A stretch of DNA of 64,000 bases from Lates calcarifer (Eukaryota; Chordata; Actinopteri; Centropomidae): contig NC_066848.1 in NCBI RefSeq assembly GCF_001640805.2, forward strand, positions 7,951,526 through 8,015,525, in the 5' to 3' direction. Each line of letters begins with the position of its first letter. Position 1 is the first letter of the stretch. Positions 60,314 to 64,000 of the stretch are shown here, piece by piece. The notes beneath the pieces are model-generated. The model was not told the DNA's origin. It ran no database searches and worked only from the letters and a program-made list of their open reading frames with translations. A program made the translations under genes and the position numbers.

Positions 60314-60448
60314 CTGGTGGCCTCAGGCCTGGTCTCAAAGAATTTCACCATACAAAGACTGCAATTGTGGACAATGTCTCCTTCATCCTCAACAATGTCT
60401 CTCCGATCCTAACCCTGTCTCTGCAATCGTGGATGGAAGTGGTGACAC
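60314..60448 (-). other. Repeat-family exon-like unit D (shortened), minus strand
   Basis: 135 bp. On the minus strand the acceptor is gatttcccccag and the donor is followed by gtaattcac, as in units A and B. It keeps the start 'gtgtcaccacttccatccac' and fewer 21-bp units. Confidence 0.5.
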
Positions 60449-60758
60449 CTGGGGGAAATCGAAGAGAAACATATAAAGGAAAATGATCAATACACCACTA
60501 CTACAATTAATTCAATTTCTGATCATGTACAATCAAACTTAAGATATTTTTCAATCCCATTTTGACTGATCCTTAACAATAACAATCCACAGACAAAACA
60601 TTGCCAACTATTCTGATACATATTTTTTTAAACCAAGAGTGTCAAAAGTGGGAGAATTAGAGATAAACTATTCAGACTTAAGTTCATTTACTGAAGACAT
60701 ATAATCTAATTTCAGTGCTCTGTGTTGGATAGTTGATGTAAAGCTGTTAGTGAATTAC

Positions 60759-60931
60759 CTGGTGGCCTCAGTCCTGGTCTTAAAGAACTTCTTCATTGTA
60801 TGAAGATTCTCTGTGATTGTGGACAATGCCGTCAAATCGGGGAACTCTGTCAATGTGATTTTGTCCATCTTTGTAAGTCATGGACCATGTCTCTGCAATT
60901 GTGGACGATATCGTGGACGAAGTGGTGACAC
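60759..60931 (-). other. Repeat-family exon-like unit C, minus strand
   Basis: 173 bp. On the minus strand: acceptor catttcttccag, start gtgtcaccacttcgtcca, donor gaggccaccag|gtaatt. It includes 'acagagttccccgatttgac' as in unit A and 'tacaatgaagaagttcttta', which places a stop at the same point as unit B. Confidence 0.5.
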
Positions 60932-61287
60932 CTGGAAGAAATGAAAGAGAAACAGAAAAATGATCAATACACTACTGCCTCTTTAACACAGATAAATATT
61001 CAACATTACAGCTGAGCCAGAACAATTACCATTAACATTAGAGGAGTTTCTCAGAAAATTGGCTTTTTACTGTCACATATGACAAGAAAAAGCATCACAT
61101 CTTTAAAAATCAATAACAATATCTGGGAAAAATTTACTAAAATTATTATCTTAAAGTTCTATATTAACTGTCTGTCAACTAATCACTAAAGGAATCATGT
61201 ATATTACTGTGAACTGCATGATAAGAACTTTCACTTCAGTACATTTTTTGAAAGCAGGGTTTAAACTTGTGGTATCTTTAATTATAC

Positions 61288-62258
61288 AACAAGTAGTTCT
61301 GACCGAGCAATCTGATTGGTCCACAAGACATTTAGAATGTGCTCAAATCAGCATGACAGCACACCTTACTCATCACTAAAAATATTACTCCGCCATATAC
61401 ATTTTACTTTATTGGTAATAGTTGTGTGATCGCAAGATTACACTCGAGGGTGTCCTTTAACGTCATTTGAGCAAAGCGCCTCGGCTTTCTCCATCAGCTG
61501 TGCCGGCGACACGGCGCTATAACTTAAAATTCATGTAAAAGTTTGCGGTTGCAGAAGCTACATCTGTGTGAGTAAATAAACACAGTGTCTTTGTTATAAC
61601 ATGGTTGATAGGTCTGTTGCTAGGTCGTTACTAAAGGTCACTGAAGTGCTCAAATGACCTTGAAGCACACCCTGGAGTGTAATATTGCAATTATACAACT
61701 ATTACCAACAAAGTAAAATGTATAATCAAAATCTGTTCATGTTGAGGAGCAATTTGCTCTCAAAATTAAAAGGTTTTAGCGAGTGTTTTTCCCGTTTCCA
61801 TGGAAATACATGGGGTCTGACTATTAACTGGAACAGAATCAGTCACGTCAGTGGACTCCAATTTGTAATGGAACCGAGTTTACCACAACGGTAAATAATC
61901 AGACCCTTAGTAACGACCTAGCAACAGAAATGATTTTCTAGTCCCAGATGAGTGAACTCTGAGCTGACGTTAATGCTTTATCGAGGTCTCGGACTTTACC
62001 GAACTAAATCAACAGCCTACTGCACAAATGACCTGTGTCACCGGCACAGCTGATGGAGAAAGCCGAGGCACTTTGCTCAAATGACGTTAAAGGACACCCT
62101 CGAGTGTAATCTTGCGATTACACAACTATTACTAACAAAGTAAAATGTGTATGGCGGAGTAATAATTTTAGTGATGAGTAAGGTGTGCTGTCATGCTGAT
62201 TTGAGCACATTCTAAATGTCTTGACCAATTAAATTGCTCGGTCGGAACTACTTCTAAT
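61288..62258. mobile_element. Large inverted-repeat (hairpin-type) transposable element
   Basis: The left arm starts 'aagtagttctgaccgagcaa'. The right arm, read in reverse complement, starts 'aagtagttccgaccgagcaa'. The arms match over about 220 bp (61291-61515 with 62036-62257), including 'acactcgagggtgtcc' and 'ggctttctccatcagctg'. Inner inverted blocks 'gttgctaggtcgttactaa' (61617 and 61904) and a third partial copy of the arm end (61640-61730) show internal rearrangement. No transposase frame seen. It sits within the intron of the reverse copy. Confidence 0.8.
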
Positions 62259-62339
62259 CTTACACAAAGCCGAGCTCAATAAAGTCTTAAATCACCACAA
62301 ACAAATTACTTATCAATACTATACACTACAGGGGATCAA

Positions 62340-62960
62340 TTGATGCCAATGGACAGATTACTACCACAAAGCATAACGACGCAATACGATGCCAAACAAC
62401 CACAAAGTCGCTGACCATGAGTAGATGTAAAACAGCAAGGTAGAGACGCAAAATGATGCAATACCACCACAAATAGACACAAATGATCACATCGACATGA
62501 ATATCCACCATAAACTGGCTAAAGATAACCAAGATGGTGCACAAAAGTACAAAGAAGCTGTAAAATGTCTGTAGGGCAATTGCAAAGAGATGCAAACGGA
62601 GTTGGAAACAGAAAAAAGACTACTAAACAGTTCCCACCCTCCACAACTCATGTCAGGGACGTTTAAGTCACAGAAACACAAACACACTTTAACTCACGCA
62701 AATAAAACGTCTCAAAGGGTCCCAAAGACATCATTAAAAGACAAGGCTAATGCTAACGTTCACTTCTAATGCTAGTGCTAACACCCAGGCGAAGAGCCAG
62801 GTAGAGACAAAATGCTATCAAATGACAAATAGCCACAAAGCGGAGACAACGGCATGATAAACCACCACAAACTGAGTTAAAACGCCCAGGATGGAACACA
62901 AAGTTACAAAGAGGTGCAAAATGTCAGTAAAGTGAAAACAAATACAGCCTGAAAATGGAA
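62340..62960 (-). repeat. Degenerate AC/AG-rich minisatellite-like repeat in the reverse copy's intron
   Basis: Loose repeats of 'accacaaa', 'gagacaaaatg' and 'acacaaagttacaaagagg' type. On the minus strand it matches the 'gtgtctatttatggtcattt' stretch of the forward copy (51725-51750). This type of degenerate repeat is frequent in teleosts. Confidence 0.55.
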
Positions 62961-63043
62961 AAATATCGTTACAAGCTAATGCTAATGCTGATGCTAACGC
63001 TCTCCGATAACGTTAATGCTAACGCTAGCCACTAACTGTTTAC

Positions 63044-63211
63044 CTTCGTGCCGCAGGTGTATTCAGCGTCCAGTCTCACTCGTGTTAGACAAAAAAAGCA
63101 GCTCCAGAGTTTGTTTTCGCACCTAGACCTCTTCGGTGACTTCTCACAGTACTGGCAAACAGAAACAACGATTCAAACTTGGTTTAAATCTGTTTTCCGA
63201 CCTCGTTTCTC
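63044..63211 (-). other. Repeat-family exon-like unit E1, reverse copy
   Basis: The minus-strand homologue of 51211-51375, ending at the donor 'cggcacgaag|gtaaac'. It is about 12 kb from the forward copy and points toward it. No long frame. Confidence 0.55.
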
Positions 63212-63300
63212 CGTACCCGGAAGAACGGTCCGTTCTACACATGCGCCAAAATCGGCGCGTGCGCAGCATTGTTTCACCAGACAGCCAGATCCGTCCCATG
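63212..63300 (-). promoter_or_regulatory. Candidate promoter of the reverse copy, with NRF1-like site
   Basis: CpG-rich. On the minus strand 'TGCGCACGCGC' (63255-63265) matches most of the NRF1 consensus, about 45 bp upstream of the exon-like unit. Function is inferred. Confidence 0.35.
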
Positions 63301-63597
63301 CATGTGCAGACATGTTTTAAATAGCATAATACCCTGCATTTGATTAAATAATTGCTAGGGAGAAAAGTCTTAGGAATCGATCAATAACAGTGTACTCGGA
63401 CACCGCCAACAGCTGCTGCAATGTAAACAAACGGGGTACACATCCACATCAAAGTACATAAAATAGTTGGTTTAGTCACTGAAAGGCTCAGATTATTATT
63501 ATAATTATCTGACGACATTATAAATAGGGTTCATACAGAGACACACCTTTTTATTAACCAGACACATCTCTCTCTTTTCTCTCTTTTCATCTCAACC
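63301..63597. other. Sequence without a recognised feature
   Basis: AT-rich. I see nothing to annotate. Confidence 0.6.
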
Positions 63598-63832
63598 AGA
63601 CTCCATTGACAAAAACAGTAATTTAATTGATGAGAACACACTATAACACTGCTCCCTCGATCTGTTAGTTTGTTAAGTTACTCTATGGTATTTTTACTCA
63701 TGTAAATGATCTGAATACTTCCACCACTGAAAGTCACATAATAACACTAACAAACTAACAGATGGAGGCAGTGGTATTCCAGCAACTCCTGTGTTCTGCC
63801 TGGTAAAATTACTGTTTTTGTCAATGGAGTCT
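63598..63832. mobile_element. Short hairpin element (235-bp inverted repeat)
   Basis: 'agactccattgacaaaaaca' at 63598 is answered by its reverse complement ending at 63832. Inner arms 'gatctgttagtttgtta' (63659) and 'aacaaactaacagat' (63748) also pair. It looks like a small non-autonomous inverted-repeat element. Confidence 0.7.
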
Positions 63833-64000
63833 ATAATGATAATACTGTCACTGTAAGCACACTGATCATTATAACATGAAAGAGTAAACGCATGAAAGTA
63901 AATAGTATGTGAGATAACGAAATATTACTGTAAATTATTTCAGTCATTTCAATCAAGAGAACGTGCATAATGTACAAGACAAATACCCCATTTTGGTTAC

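Overview
The window is animal nuclear DNA, almost certainly from a bony fish, probably a percomorph. It holds a large multi-exon gene with GT-AG introns, many (CA/GT)n runs, and several interspersed repeats that I recognise as common in teleosts. No bacterial, plasmid or phage features were seen.

Region 1 (1-46502) is the 3' nine-tenths of slit1, the Slit-family axon-guidance ligand, on the + strand. I read 33 coding exons directly, each with matching phase and splice sites. Joined, they give 4183 coding bases including the stop: 1393 residues plus the last base of a split codon. The window opens inside an intron. By comparison with human SLIT1 (1534 residues, 37 exons, both from memory), only the signal peptide, the first LRR N-cap and the first LRRs lie upstream, so these are probably exons 5-37. 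Domain order is the end of LRR domain 1, LRR domains 2, 3 and 4, six EGF repeats, laminin G, three EGF repeats, and a C-terminal cystine knot. Segments such as [18 protein letters not shown] and [16 protein letters not shown] mark it as slit1 rather than slit2 or slit3. I cannot tell slit1a from slit1b. No frameshift or internal stop was found.

Region 2 (46503-about 51050) is the slit1 3' UTR, with several poly(A) signal candidates, followed by AT-rich DNA in which I see no gene.

Region 3 (about 51050-63330) is a repeat complex. Two copies of a CpG-rich, exon-like unit with a splice donor face each other in inverted orientation about 12 kb apart (51211-51375 on + and 63044-63211 on -). Between them are four exon-like units built on 21-bp repeats that encode variants of the heptad RDIVHDx. 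Each is bounded by consensus splice sites; two are on + and two on -. Also between them are a 38-bp satellite array of about 5 kb (including a 1000-N gap) with an 18-unit higher-order repeat, a short vertebrate-telomere-type (CCCTAA)4 tract at the right edge of the array, one exon-like terminal unit with a poly(A) signal, and a nested inverted-repeat transposon. Diverged satellite units occur in the intron-like parts of the family, so the satellite may have grown from that intron. This complex is the least explained part of the window. The final 0.7 kb has a small hairpin element and otherwise nothing recognisable.
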